Positions 1-4,925 of a stretch of 7,147 bases of DNA are shown one piece after another (the first letter of the stretch is position 1; every line of letters begins with the position of its first letter). The stretch is from JBCBXA01 sp039816825 (GTDB taxonomy: Bacteria > Pseudomonadota > Alphaproteobacteria > Rhizobiales > Rhizobiaceae). The notes below the pieces were generated by a model. The model searched no databases and was not told where the DNA came from. It saw only the letters and a list, made by a program, of their open reading frames with translations. Location: assembly GCA_039816825.1 (NCBI GenBank), contig JBCBXA010000124.1, positions 1-7,147 on the forward strand, given 5' to 3'. The position numbers were made by a program, and so were the translations under genes.

Positions 1-263
1 CGCAATGCCACCAACACCGAAACCCCGGTGGCAAGACCCGAGTAGATCAGTGGATTCCAGCGCTCTCCTAAGTCTGGGAGGGAGTGATTAAGCGGCATAA
101 AATCAAACAATCCCAGCTTTGCGGCGATTGCGACCAACAGCATCGGTACAAAACTCAGGAGCCATCTATATCGCACCGAGACCATGTACCTCGTCGCCAG
201 CCATACACCGAGGGGAAGTGAAAGCCACAACAACAAGAGACTGTAGGTGTAATCCTGTTTCAT
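1..263 (-). CDS. Unrecognised membrane protein coupled to ureA (N-terminal part)
   Basis: The reading frame starts with ATG at 263-261 and stays open to the left edge, giving 87 codons with the C-terminus missing. Its ATG shares one base with the ureA stop codon (TGATG), which suggests translational coupling and membership of the urease operon. The visible protein is strongly hydrophobic: a first probable membrane helix at about residues 8-24, a second at about 34-53, a polar stretch (about 58-70, with H60, D64, E67 and R68), then the start of a third at about 72-87. No motif was recognised. Some Hyphomicrobiales urease clusters carry small extra genes between ureA and ureB, and this may be one; a urea or nickel transport role would be a guess. 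By hand count the segment is about 52% GC, below its neighbours, and it uses codons uncommon in them (AGG at 25, CGA at 31, AGA at 33, TTA at 65). Confidence 0.7.
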   Translation of the reverse strand, partial: MKQDYTYSLLLLWLSLPLGVWLATRYMVSVRYRWLLSFVPMLLVAIAAKLGLFDFMPLNHSLPDLGERWNPLIYSGLATGVSVLVAL

Positions 264-565
264 CACCGCACCGGCTCGTGGACGGTGACCAGCTTCGTGC
301 CATCGGGGAAGGTGGCCTCGACCTGCACGTCGTGGATCATCTCGGCTATACCATCCATGACTTGAGCTCGCGAGACGACGTGAGCGCCGGCCTCCATGAG
401 CTCAGAAACCGGGCGACCGTCCCGGGCCCCTTCAACCACAAAGTCAGTGATGAGCGCGATGGTCTCCGGGTGGTTCAGCTTCACGCCACGTTCAAGGCGC
501 TTGCGGGCCACTTCCGCCGCCATCGCGACCAGCAGCTTGTCTTTTTCCCGCGGTGTCAGTTGCAT
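263..565 (-). CDS. ureA: Urease subunit gamma UreA
   Basis: This is the smallest subunit of the nickel urease (urea hydrolysis to ammonia and carbamate), a cytoplasmic structural partner of UreB and the catalytic UreC. The protein is 100 residues, the usual length for the family. It opens with MQLTPREKDKLL, has the conserved core NHPETIALITDFVVEGARDG (residues 31-50), and ends with FPDGTKLVTVHEPVR (86-100), all typical of UreA. A longer in-frame start would add an unrelated N-terminus running back over the end of ureD and is rejected. The chosen ATG has a GGGGAG ribosome-binding site at 570-575, four bases upstream. The gene lies 64 bp downstream of ureD, and its stop overlaps the start of the next gene by one base. 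Nothing is missing from the protein. ureB and ureC are not in the window, so whether a complete urease is encoded cannot be judged here. Confidence 0.97.
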   Translation of the reverse strand: MQLTPREKDKLLVAMAAEVARKRLERGVKLNHPETIALITDFVVEGARDGRPVSELMEAGAHVVSRAQVMDGIAEMIHDVQVEATFPDGTKLVTVHEPVR

Positions 566-629
566 ATGGCTCCCCGCATCTCCCCAATTGCTGCCCCATT
601 CAAACCGAGCGCTTTCCTGAGTGCAATCG

Positions 630-1508
630 TCACAGCGCCCAAACTTTTGGCACGCCCACGCCGTTGGTGAGGGCGGCGATGGCGGGCAGCAGGCTCTGGC
701 GTAGTGCGTAGCTGTCCACCGCCACAAATCGCGCGATGAGTTTGCCGTTCCAAGCGGTTGCCGCTGCATGCGCATCATCAGATGCTGGCAAAGCCTGCCG
801 CAAGCGGTCCAATTGCGTTTCGGCATCTCTTGCGAACAGGGCCATCGTCGCCATGGCCGCCTGATCGCCTATCGCAAACGTTCTATTCATTTGTTGTCCT
901 ACGTCACCGCTGAAACGCAGTGCTTCGGCGTGGATCAGTCGTCCGTCTCGCTCAACGCGCCACTGGTCCGAGAAGTGCCCCGTTTCCATAGCTTCGCCCA
1001 TGGCAAGCCGCCCGAAGGCGATGGGCTCCACCAGCAGCAAACGAGCGGAGCCAAACAGTTGGGCCTCGATGCGCCGTTTGAGCTTGGCCCGGTCGTAGAG
1101 AATGGTCTCCTGCGGCAGCCAGAGCAGTGCTCCGCTCTTCTCAACCCGAATGTTTGTGTGCACCGTGGCCGGGGCGTCCTCGCCTGCTGCGGCATAGACT
1201 TTTTCGCAGGCCTGTGTCGTGGCCGTGAAATGTGCGTTGGCTCCAACATTCACTGTCCAGCTCAGCCTATCATCGCCGGTGATCCCACCAGACGAATTAA
1301 TCAGTACAACCTGCTCGCAGGTCTTCTGGCCTATTCGGGGCAGTCGGGCTTTGCCGCATCCCTCCTGGATCAGGCTTTGAAGGGCGGCTGTTCCTTGCCG
1401 GTCAACCACCGAAATCTCAACGCGGCCCGAGGCCCGTTGTTTCCGGGCAAGGGCTGTTTGCGAGCTGGCAAGATCGAGCGCGTCCATATCTCTGTCTATG
1501 TCAGGCAT
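630..1508 (-). CDS. ureD: Urease accessory protein UreD (UreH)
   Basis: UreD is a cytoplasmic chaperone that binds apo-urease with UreF and UreG to allow nickel loading of the UreC active site. With the start used here the protein is 292 residues and shows family motifs in order: QRASGR (24-29), QEGCGKARLP (48-57), the glycine-rich GGITGDD (74-80), TTQACEKVY (97-105), WLPQETILY (130-138) and FGRLAMGE (165-172). The start is uncertain. In-frame candidates are GTG at 1562 (310 residues), ATG at 1508 (292) and ATG at 1487 (285). I chose 1508 because an AAGG lies four bases upstream and because the GTG at 1562 abuts the probable glpD promoter. The 1487 start would place the QRASGR block nearest its usual distance from the N-terminus. 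Transcription is divergent from glpD, and ureD is the first gene of the leftward urease operon. No convincing promoter was seen for it. Confidence 0.95.
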   Translation of the reverse strand: MPDIDRDMDALDLASSQTALARKQRASGRVEISVVDRQGTAALQSLIQEGCGKARLPRIGQKTCEQVVLINSSGGITGDDRLSWTVNVGANAHFTATTQACEKVYAAAGEDAPATVHTNIRVEKSGALLWLPQETILYDRAKLKRRIEAQLFGSARLLLVEPIAFGRLAMGEAMETGHFSDQWRVERDGRLIHAEALRFSGDVGQQMNRTFAIGDQAAMATMALFARDAETQLDRLRQALPASDDAHAAATAWNGKLIARFVAVDSYALRQSLLPAIAALTNGVGVPKVWAL

Positions 1509-1555
1509 AGCGCCTTGCCTAGCGCCGCTGTCGGTTGCCTGATCGATAGGGGCCA

Positions 1556-1591
1556 TTGGCACGGCAGGTCCATGCGCTTATGCTTCTGCAG
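1556..1591 (+). promoter_or_regulatory. Probable sigma-70-type promoter of glpD
   Basis: A -35 element TTGGCA at 1556-1561 (five of six matches to TTGACA) is separated by exactly 17 bases from TATGCT at 1579-1584 (four of six matches to TATAAT). Transcription would begin near 1591, leaving about 32 bases of leader including the glpD ribosome-binding site at 1612-1615. This is the best promoter-like sequence in the window by eye. No operator for a GlpR-type repressor was recognised. Confidence 0.5.
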
Positions 1592-1611
1592 CAAATCCCG
1601 CTTTTCCTATC

Positions 1612-1615
1612 GGAG
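1612..1615 (+). promoter_or_regulatory. Ribosome-binding site fixing the glpD start
   Basis: GGAG lies seven bases before the ATG at 1623. It supports this start over the many upstream in-frame codons that would produce a 795-residue product running antisense through ureD. Confidence 0.75.
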
Positions 1616-1622
1616 CCTTCCC

Positions 1623-3155
1623 ATGCCATCAGCGGCACCTGCCTCGTCGCGCACATCGACAGATTATGACGTCTTCATCGTGGGAGGCGGCATCAACGGA
1701 TGCGGCATTGCCCGCGACGCGCAGGGCCGCGGGTTCAAAGTCGCCGTGGCGGAGATGAAGGATCTTGGCTCCGGCACCTCAAGCTGGTCCACAAAGCTCA
1801 TTCATGGCGGTCTGCGCTATCTGGAGCACTACGAATTTCGTCTGGTGCGCGAAGCGCTTATTGAGCGTGAAACACTCTGGGCCATGGCGCCCCACATCAT
1901 CTGGCCAATGCGCTTTGTGCTGCCGTACCACAAGCAGATGCGCCCGGCCTGGTTGATCAGGCTCGGTCTGTTTCTCTATGACTATATTGGTGGGCGGAAG
2001 AAGCTGCCAGCCACCAAGACGCTGAACCTGAAATCCGACGAGGCCGGAGAGGCGCTGAACGCCAAATTTGGCAAGGCGTTCGAGTATTCAGACTGCTGGG
2101 TAAACGACGCCCGTCTCGTGTTGCTCAATGCGCAGGATGCTGCAGCCAAGGGCGCGGACATCATGGTGCGCACCAAAGTGGTTGCGGCCGAGCGCTCCGG
2201 TGATCACTGGGCGGTGACGGTGGAGAACGTAACCGACGGCAGTCGGAAGACCGTCACTGCCTGCATGCTCATCAACGCCGCCGGTCCCTGGGTCGATGAT
2301 GTGCTGGCCACGTCCATGGGCAGGAACACGCGCAATGTTCGCATGGTGCAGGGCAGCCACATCGTGGTGCGGCAGAAGTTTCAGCACGACGGCGCCTACT
2401 TCTTCCAGAATGGCGATGGTCGTATCTTCTTCGGCATCCCCTATGAAGGCGATCTGACCCTGATCGGGACGACAGACAATGACTATGATGGTGATCCGTC
2501 GGATGTCGTCATCACGGACGGCGAGATTGACTATCTGTGTGAGGGGGCATCGGCCTACTTCAAGGAGCCAGTGAAGCGCGATGACATTGTCTGGACCTAT
2601 TCTGGCGTGCGGCCACTTTATGACGACGGCGCCAGCAAGGCTCAGGAAGCGACGCGCGACTATGTTCTGAAACGCGATGATGCTGATGGCGCGCCGATGG
2701 TGAACATCTTCGGTGGCAAGATCACCACCTATCGCAAGCTTGCCGAAAGCATGCTCCAGGAAATCGAGGCCGTGCTGGGCAAGCGCGGCGCTCCGTGGAC
2801 TGAAGGCGCAACCTTGCCGGGGGGTGATTTCCCCGCCGATGGTTATGAAGCCAAAGTGGCGGAGTTGCAGGCTCGCTACGCCTTCCTGGAACCACAACAT
2901 GCGCGCCGCCTCGTGCGCCTTTATGGTACGGCTGCCTTCACCCTTCTGGGCAACGCATCCAGTCTTGAAGATCTCGGCCTTTGCTTTGGGTCCGACCTTT
3001 ATGAGCGCGAGGTCCGCTATCAGATGGATCATGAGTGGGCGCGTACGGCCGAGGACGTTCTGTGGCGGCGGACCAAGCGCGGGCTCAAGCTATCGGCAGA
3101 CGAGGCGAAGGTTCTCGAGAAGTGGATGGCGGACGCTGGGGCAATGGCTGCCTGA
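1623..3155 (+). CDS. glpD: Aerobic glycerol-3-phosphate dehydrogenase GlpD
   Basis: GlpD is a membrane-associated FAD enzyme that oxidises sn-glycerol-3-phosphate to dihydroxyacetone phosphate and passes electrons to ubiquinone, linking glycerol and lipid-backbone catabolism to respiration. The protein is 510 residues, close to the roughly 500 of the Escherichia coli enzyme, and aligns with it by eye nearly throughout. Visible features are the FAD dinucleotide-binding GGGINGCG (21-28) with acidic E44 at the end of the second strand, the family block STKLIHGGLRYLEHYEF (56-72), FEYSDCWVNDARLVL, the substrate-site region YSGVRPL (326-332, with R330) and FGGKITTYRKL (363-373, with K366). The C-terminal helical domain contains DHEWARTAEDVLWRRTKRG, also conserved. 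The frame stays open for 285 codons upstream, but that part is antisense to ureD and has no GlpD similarity. The gene stands alone rather than beside glpF, glpK or a glp ABC transporter. A hairpin follows about 50 bp after the stop. Confidence 0.98.
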   Translation: MPSAAPASSRTSTDYDVFIVGGGINGCGIARDAQGRGFKVAVAEMKDLGSGTSSWSTKLIHGGLRYLEHYEFRLVREALIERETLWAMAPHIIWPMRFVLPYHKQMRPAWLIRLGLFLYDYIGGRKKLPATKTLNLKSDEAGEALNAKFGKAFEYSDCWVNDARLVLLNAQDAAAKGADIMVRTKVVAAERSGDHWAVTVENVTDGSRKTVTACMLINAAGPWVDDVLATSMGRNTRNVRMVQGSHIVVRQKFQHDGAYFFQNGDGRIFFGIPYEGDLTLIGTTDNDYDGDPSDVVITDGEIDYLCEGASAYFKEPVKRDDIVWTYSGVRPLYDDGASKAQEATRDYVLKRDDADGAPMVNIFGGKITTYRKLAESMLQEIEAVLGKRGAPWTEGATLPGGDFPADGYEAKVAELQARYAFLEPQHARRLVRLYGTAAFTLLGNASSLEDLGLCFGSDLYEREVRYQMDHEWARTAEDVLWRRTKRGLKLSADEAKVLEKWMADAGAMAA

Positions 3156-3204
3156 GGCGCTACGGCTCACGTTTGAGGGGCGTGGCAATTTGGTGAACCG
3201 AATA

Positions 3205-3230
3205 TGAACGGGCATTTCAAAGCCCGTTCA
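3205..3230 (+). terminator. Hairpin after glpD, possible terminator without a U tract
   Basis: TGAACGGGC (3205-3213) and GCCCGTTCA (3222-3230) form a perfect 9-bp stem around an 8-base loop, 49 bases after the glpD stop. No run of T follows on the plus strand, so this is not a canonical intrinsic terminator. It may instead protect the glpD 3' end or mark a Rho-dependent end. Confidence 0.45.
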
Positions 3231-3259
3231 GAGGCGGCGCGCGAGGCTGTCTAGGTGCC

Positions 3260-3290
3260 CCGCAAAACCCCCTTTGCGGTAAACCGCAAA
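3260..3290 (+). promoter_or_regulatory. Competing hairpins in the leader of the BA14K gene
   Basis: TTTGCGG at 3273-3279 can pair with CCGCAAA on either side: upstream at 3260-3266 (6-base loop) or downstream at 3284-3290 (4-base loop). Seven base pairs form each way, and the two structures exclude each other. As DNA, 3273-3290 is an 18-bp perfect palindrome (TTTGCGGTAAACCGCAAA), so a protein operator is an equally good reading. It ends eight bases before the ribosome-binding site at 3299-3302. Function is not known. Confidence 0.4.
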
Positions 3291-3298
3291 CCCAGGCC

Positions 3299-3302
3299 GG
3301 AG
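3299..3302 (+). promoter_or_regulatory. Ribosome-binding site fixing the BA14K start
   Basis: GGAG lies six bases before the ATG at 3309. It selects this start over an in-frame GTG at 3255, which would put 18 extra residues in front of the signal peptide and run through the leader hairpin. Confidence 0.75.
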
Positions 3303-3308
3303 AAACCC

Positions 3309-4001
3309 ATGTTCGCTTCTTCCACCAAACCCAAATCCTATCTGGGCCGTCTGGCGGCCAGTGTCGCCGCAGCCTCGCTTCTGACCGCTACCTTGGCCAC
3401 GCCGGCAGCGGCTCAAGACCCTTACGTCATCACAGCCGATGAATTGGCGATCGAAGAAGATCGTCTTGCGGCCCGCCAGTACCGCCAGGCAAATCGACTT
3501 CGCGGCGGTGAGTATATTCTCACGCCCGATGGTGACTATGTCCTGATTGAAGACCGCCGCTTTCGCGATGGTCTGCGTGCTGGTCACCGGGGCCGCGGCG
3601 ACGGCTTCCATGGCCGCCAGCCGCACTACCACACCGGTCAGCCGGTCCGGATCGAACCGCCGCGCCGCAACAACAATCAGGCCGTCATAGCGGCAGGCAT
3701 TGTGGGTCTTGCTGCAGGCGCCATCATTGCGAACGAGTTGGGCAAAAATCGCCAGCGCCAGCATGGCGTGCATGTTTCCCGCCCGCCAAGCTTTGAACCG
3801 CCCATCCCGGTGCGTCGCGTCGAGCGTGTGCCGTTGTCCCAGTTGCGTGCTCAGCAAACGCAGGTCAGTCACACCGGCAGCACGAACGGTTGGATCGGCA
3901 GTTCAGAATGGCTGCGCTACTGCACCGCTAAATATCGGTCCTTCAACCCGAGCACCGGTCGCTTTCTGAGCTATTCCGGCCAGTACAAGCTCTGTCGCTA
4001 G
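3309..4001 (+). CDS. Secreted BA14K-family protein
   Basis: The 230-residue product has a typical signal peptide: basic N-terminus (K7, K9, R14), hydrophobic core at about 15-31, and probable cleavage after the AAA at 33-35 before QDP. The mature part has three regions. An acidic and basic module (about 36-92) contains the similar phrases GGEYILTPDGDYVLIEDRRF; then comes a His/Arg/Gly-rich linker (93-120); then a Gly/Ala-rich hydrophobic stretch (125-145, AVIAAGIVGLAAGAIIANELG) resembling a glycine-zipper or membrane segment. The C-terminus, WLRYCTAKYRSFNPSTGRF onward (201-230), matches the BA14K signature described for Brucella and relatives, an immunogenic lectin-like family. C205 and C229 are the only cysteines in the protein and bracket this motif, so a disulfide is likely. 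The location is periplasm or outer surface, depending on whether the hydrophobic stretch is inserted. The molecular function is not established. The region before residue 120 was not recognised as any family. Confidence 0.85.
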   Translation: MFASSTKPKSYLGRLAASVAAASLLTATLATPAAAQDPYVITADELAIEEDRLAARQYRQANRLRGGEYILTPDGDYVLIEDRRFRDGLRAGHRGRGDGFHGRQPHYHTGQPVRIEPPRRNNNQAVIAAGIVGLAAGAIIANELGKNRQRQHGVHVSRPPSFEPPIPVRRVERVPLSQLRAQQTQVSHTGSTNGWIGSSEWLRYCTAKYRSFNPSTGRFLSYSGQYKLCR

Positions 4002-4037
4002 CGGTCTACACAGTTGCGCGAGTGTCCTGAGAGACAT

Positions 4038-4077
4038 GGATCAGCCCTTATCACGCTGTCGTGACATGGGCTGATCT
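4038..4077 (+). terminator. Long imperfect hairpin after the BA14K gene
   Basis: GATCAGCCC (4039-4047) pairs perfectly with GGGCTGATC (4068-4076), and a G-T pair extends the base. Inside, after a 3x3 internal loop, TCACG (4051-4055) pairs with CGTGA (4060-4064) around the tetraloop CTGT. It begins 36 bases after the stop. There is no U tract, so it may be a Rho-associated end or a stabilising 3' structure rather than an intrinsic terminator. Confidence 0.45.
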
Positions 4078-4135
4078 CACGTGATGAGAGATATCCTCTA
4101 CTCAGTTGTTCTTTGGCCATCCGGCGCACCTGACT

Positions 4136-4149
4136 TCACGGCGCTGTGA
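4136..4149. promoter_or_regulatory. Possible operator: TCACGGCGCTGTGA
   Basis: This 14-bp inverted repeat has one mismatched pair (G4140/T4145) and a central CG, a symmetry shared with many LacI-family operators. Related TCAC/GTGA dyads lie upstream at 4051-4064 and 4077-4084. The match is only to general shape, and no regulator is assigned. Confidence 0.2.
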
Positions 4150-4272
4150 GCGCTCGGATGAATCCGGACCCGTTTGGAGCGCACTCGTCACTTCTTCAAA
4201 AACCGGTGATCCAGCCCACCCGTAGCCTTGCTGCAACCCGGGGAGGCGGAACGCCGTGAGCCGGATAACAAA

Positions 4273-4287
4273 ACCGGCAAAGCCGGT
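4273..4287 (+). promoter_or_regulatory. Hairpin just upstream of the FAS1 ribosome-binding site
   Basis: ACCGGC (4273-4278) and GCCGGT (4282-4287) form a perfect 6-bp stem on the triloop AAA. It ends six bases before the GAGGA at 4294-4298, so it could affect ribosome loading or mRNA stability. A similar arrangement precedes the BA14K gene. Confidence 0.4.
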
Positions 4288-4293
4288 GAATCA

Positions 4294-4298
4294 GAGGA
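4294..4298 (+). promoter_or_regulatory. Ribosome-binding site fixing the FAS1 start
   Basis: GAGGA lies seven bases before the ATG at 4306. It supports the start that puts the signal peptide at the N-terminus, rather than an in-frame TTG at 4228 that would add 26 hydrophilic residues. Confidence 0.75.
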
Positions 4299-4305
4299 AA
4301 TTCAG

Positions 4306-4800
4306 ATGAAAACTCTCACCAAACTTGCAGCTGCAGCCGCGACCCTTGCAATGACGTCTACGTCAGCATTTGCCGCCAACATCGTCGAGACGGCCGCATC
4401 CACCGGCCAGTTCAACACGCTCATCGCAGCCGCGAAGGCAGCAGGCCTGGCCGGCGCTCTATCCGACACGCAGAACATCACCGTGTTCGCGCCGACCGAT
4501 GAAGCATTCGCCAAACTGCCTGCTGGCACGGTGGAAGACCTTCTCAAGCCCGAAAACAAGGATCAGTTGGCGGCCATCCTGACCTATCATGTCCTGCCGC
4601 GCGAGCTGGCCTCCACAGATCTGCCATTGCGCAACATTCCAGTTCGGACGCTCAACACAGCTGAGCTCCTCCGCGTGACCCGTTCCGGCGGTGGCGTGAC
4701 AGTCAACAATGCAAACGTCGTCTCCGCAGACATCCGTGCGGATAACGGCATTGTCCATGTGATCGACACCGTTCTGCTGCCGGGCACCAACACCCACTAA
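4306..4800 (+). CDS. Secreted single-domain fasciclin (FAS1) protein
   Basis: The product is 164 residues. Residues 1-23 form a signal peptide (K2, K6, then an Ala-rich core) with probable cleavage at AFA before ANIVET. The rest is one FAS1 domain (about 25-160): it starts with IVETAASTGQFNTLIAAAKAAGL, has the first conserved block ITVFAPTDEAFAKLP (58-72), the YHVLP motif (94-98), VTVNNANVV (131-139) and the second conserved block DNGIVHVIDTVLLP (146-159). FAS1 domains mediate cell adhesion and polymer or matrix contacts; small bacterial forms resemble mycobacterial MPT70 and rhizobial Nex18. There is no lipobox or anchor, so the protein should be free in the periplasm or exported. The ligand is unknown. 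It appears to be its own transcription unit, separated from the BA14K gene by 304 bp and closed by a strong terminator. Family assignment is firm; biological role is not. Confidence 0.93.
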   Translation: MKTLTKLAAAAATLAMTSTSAFAANIVETAASTGQFNTLIAAAKAAGLAGALSDTQNITVFAPTDEAFAKLPAGTVEDLLKPENKDQLAAILTYHVLPRELASTDLPLRNIPVRTLNTAELLRVTRSGGGVTVNNANVVSADIRADNGIVHVIDTVLLPGTNTH

Positions 4801-4839
4801 GCTGGGCACAATAAGAAGACCAAACCTCCTTCATCTCTG

Positions 4840-4874
4840 GCACGGGCGGCCCTTTCCGCCCGTGCTTTTTTGTT
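4840..4874 (+). terminator. Rho-independent terminator after the FAS1 gene
   Basis: GCACGGGCGG (4840-4849) and CCGCCCGTGC (4856-4865) form a perfect 10-bp GC-rich stem with a 6-base loop, followed directly by six T (4866-4871) and then GTT. It begins 40 bases after the stop codon. This is the one textbook intrinsic terminator in the window, and it separates the FAS1 gene from the regulator-psd-pssA group. Confidence 0.95.
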
Positions 4875-4889
4875 GGGCAGCACAGACCA

Positions 4890-4925
4890 TTTGCCCTCCG
4901 GGCCGCGGCTGCTAGAAACGAGCCG
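4890..4925 (+). promoter_or_regulatory. Weak candidate promoter of the LacI-family gene
   Basis: TTGCCC at 4891-4896 (four of six to TTGACA) is 16 bases from TAGAAA at 4913-4918 (four of six to TATAAT). Transcription would start at about 4925, the GTG start codon itself, which would fit the absence of a good ribosome-binding site. Only about 50 bp separate the preceding terminator from the gene, so a promoter must be close or lie inside it. Confidence 0.3.

Larger units (their letters stand above)
4002..4305. other. 304-bp gene-free gap between the BA14K and FAS1 genes
   Basis: No plausible gene was found on either strand. The gap holds a long imperfect hairpin (4038-4077), three TCAC...GTGA dyads (4051-4064, 4077-4084, 4136-4149), a CCGGTGA sequence seen at 4203-4209 and again at 4283-4289, and a small hairpin just before the FAS1 ribosome-binding site. 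I searched for sigma-70-like and GGAAC/CGTT (general stress) promoter pairs and saw none that were convincing. Confidence 0.6.

Noticed and set aside
119..670. A 183-codon plus-strand frame across ureA and the membrane protein gene
   Set aside because: It is antisense to ureA and the coupled gene, and its translation has no coherent domain.
566..826. An N-terminal extension of UreA back to 826
   Set aside because: It runs out of frame over the end of ureD. UreA similarity begins exactly at MQLTPREKDK, and that ATG has a GGGGAG site.
768..1622. A 285-codon open stretch in frame with and upstream of glpD, making a 795-residue reading frame
   Set aside because: It lies antisense to ureD, whose protein motifs are well conserved. 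GlpD similarity begins only after the ATG at 1623, which has its own ribosome-binding site. The openness is a codon-bias shadow.
2088..3032. A 314-codon minus-strand frame opposite glpD
   Set aside because: It is antisense to a firmly identified gene, shows no recognisable family motif and looks like a GC-rich shadow frame.
3228..3872. A 214-codon minus-strand frame opposite the BA14K gene
   Set aside because: The plus strand has a ribosome-binding site, a signal peptide and a BA14K motif; the minus frame has none of these.
4036..4074. A 12-codon frame (ATG GAT CAG ... TGA) downstream of the BA14K gene
   Set aside because: It coincides with the long hairpin, lacks a good ribosome-binding site and is too short to support without expression data.
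4248..4252. GGAAC upstream of the FAS1 gene as a -35 element of a general-stress (EcfG-type) promoter
   Set aside because: No CGTT-like -10 element occurs 16-17 bases downstream.
4228..4305. An N-terminal extension of the FAS1 protein to a TTG at 4228
   Set aside because: It would put 26 charged residues in front of a clean signal peptide and ignore the ribosome-binding site at 4294-4298.
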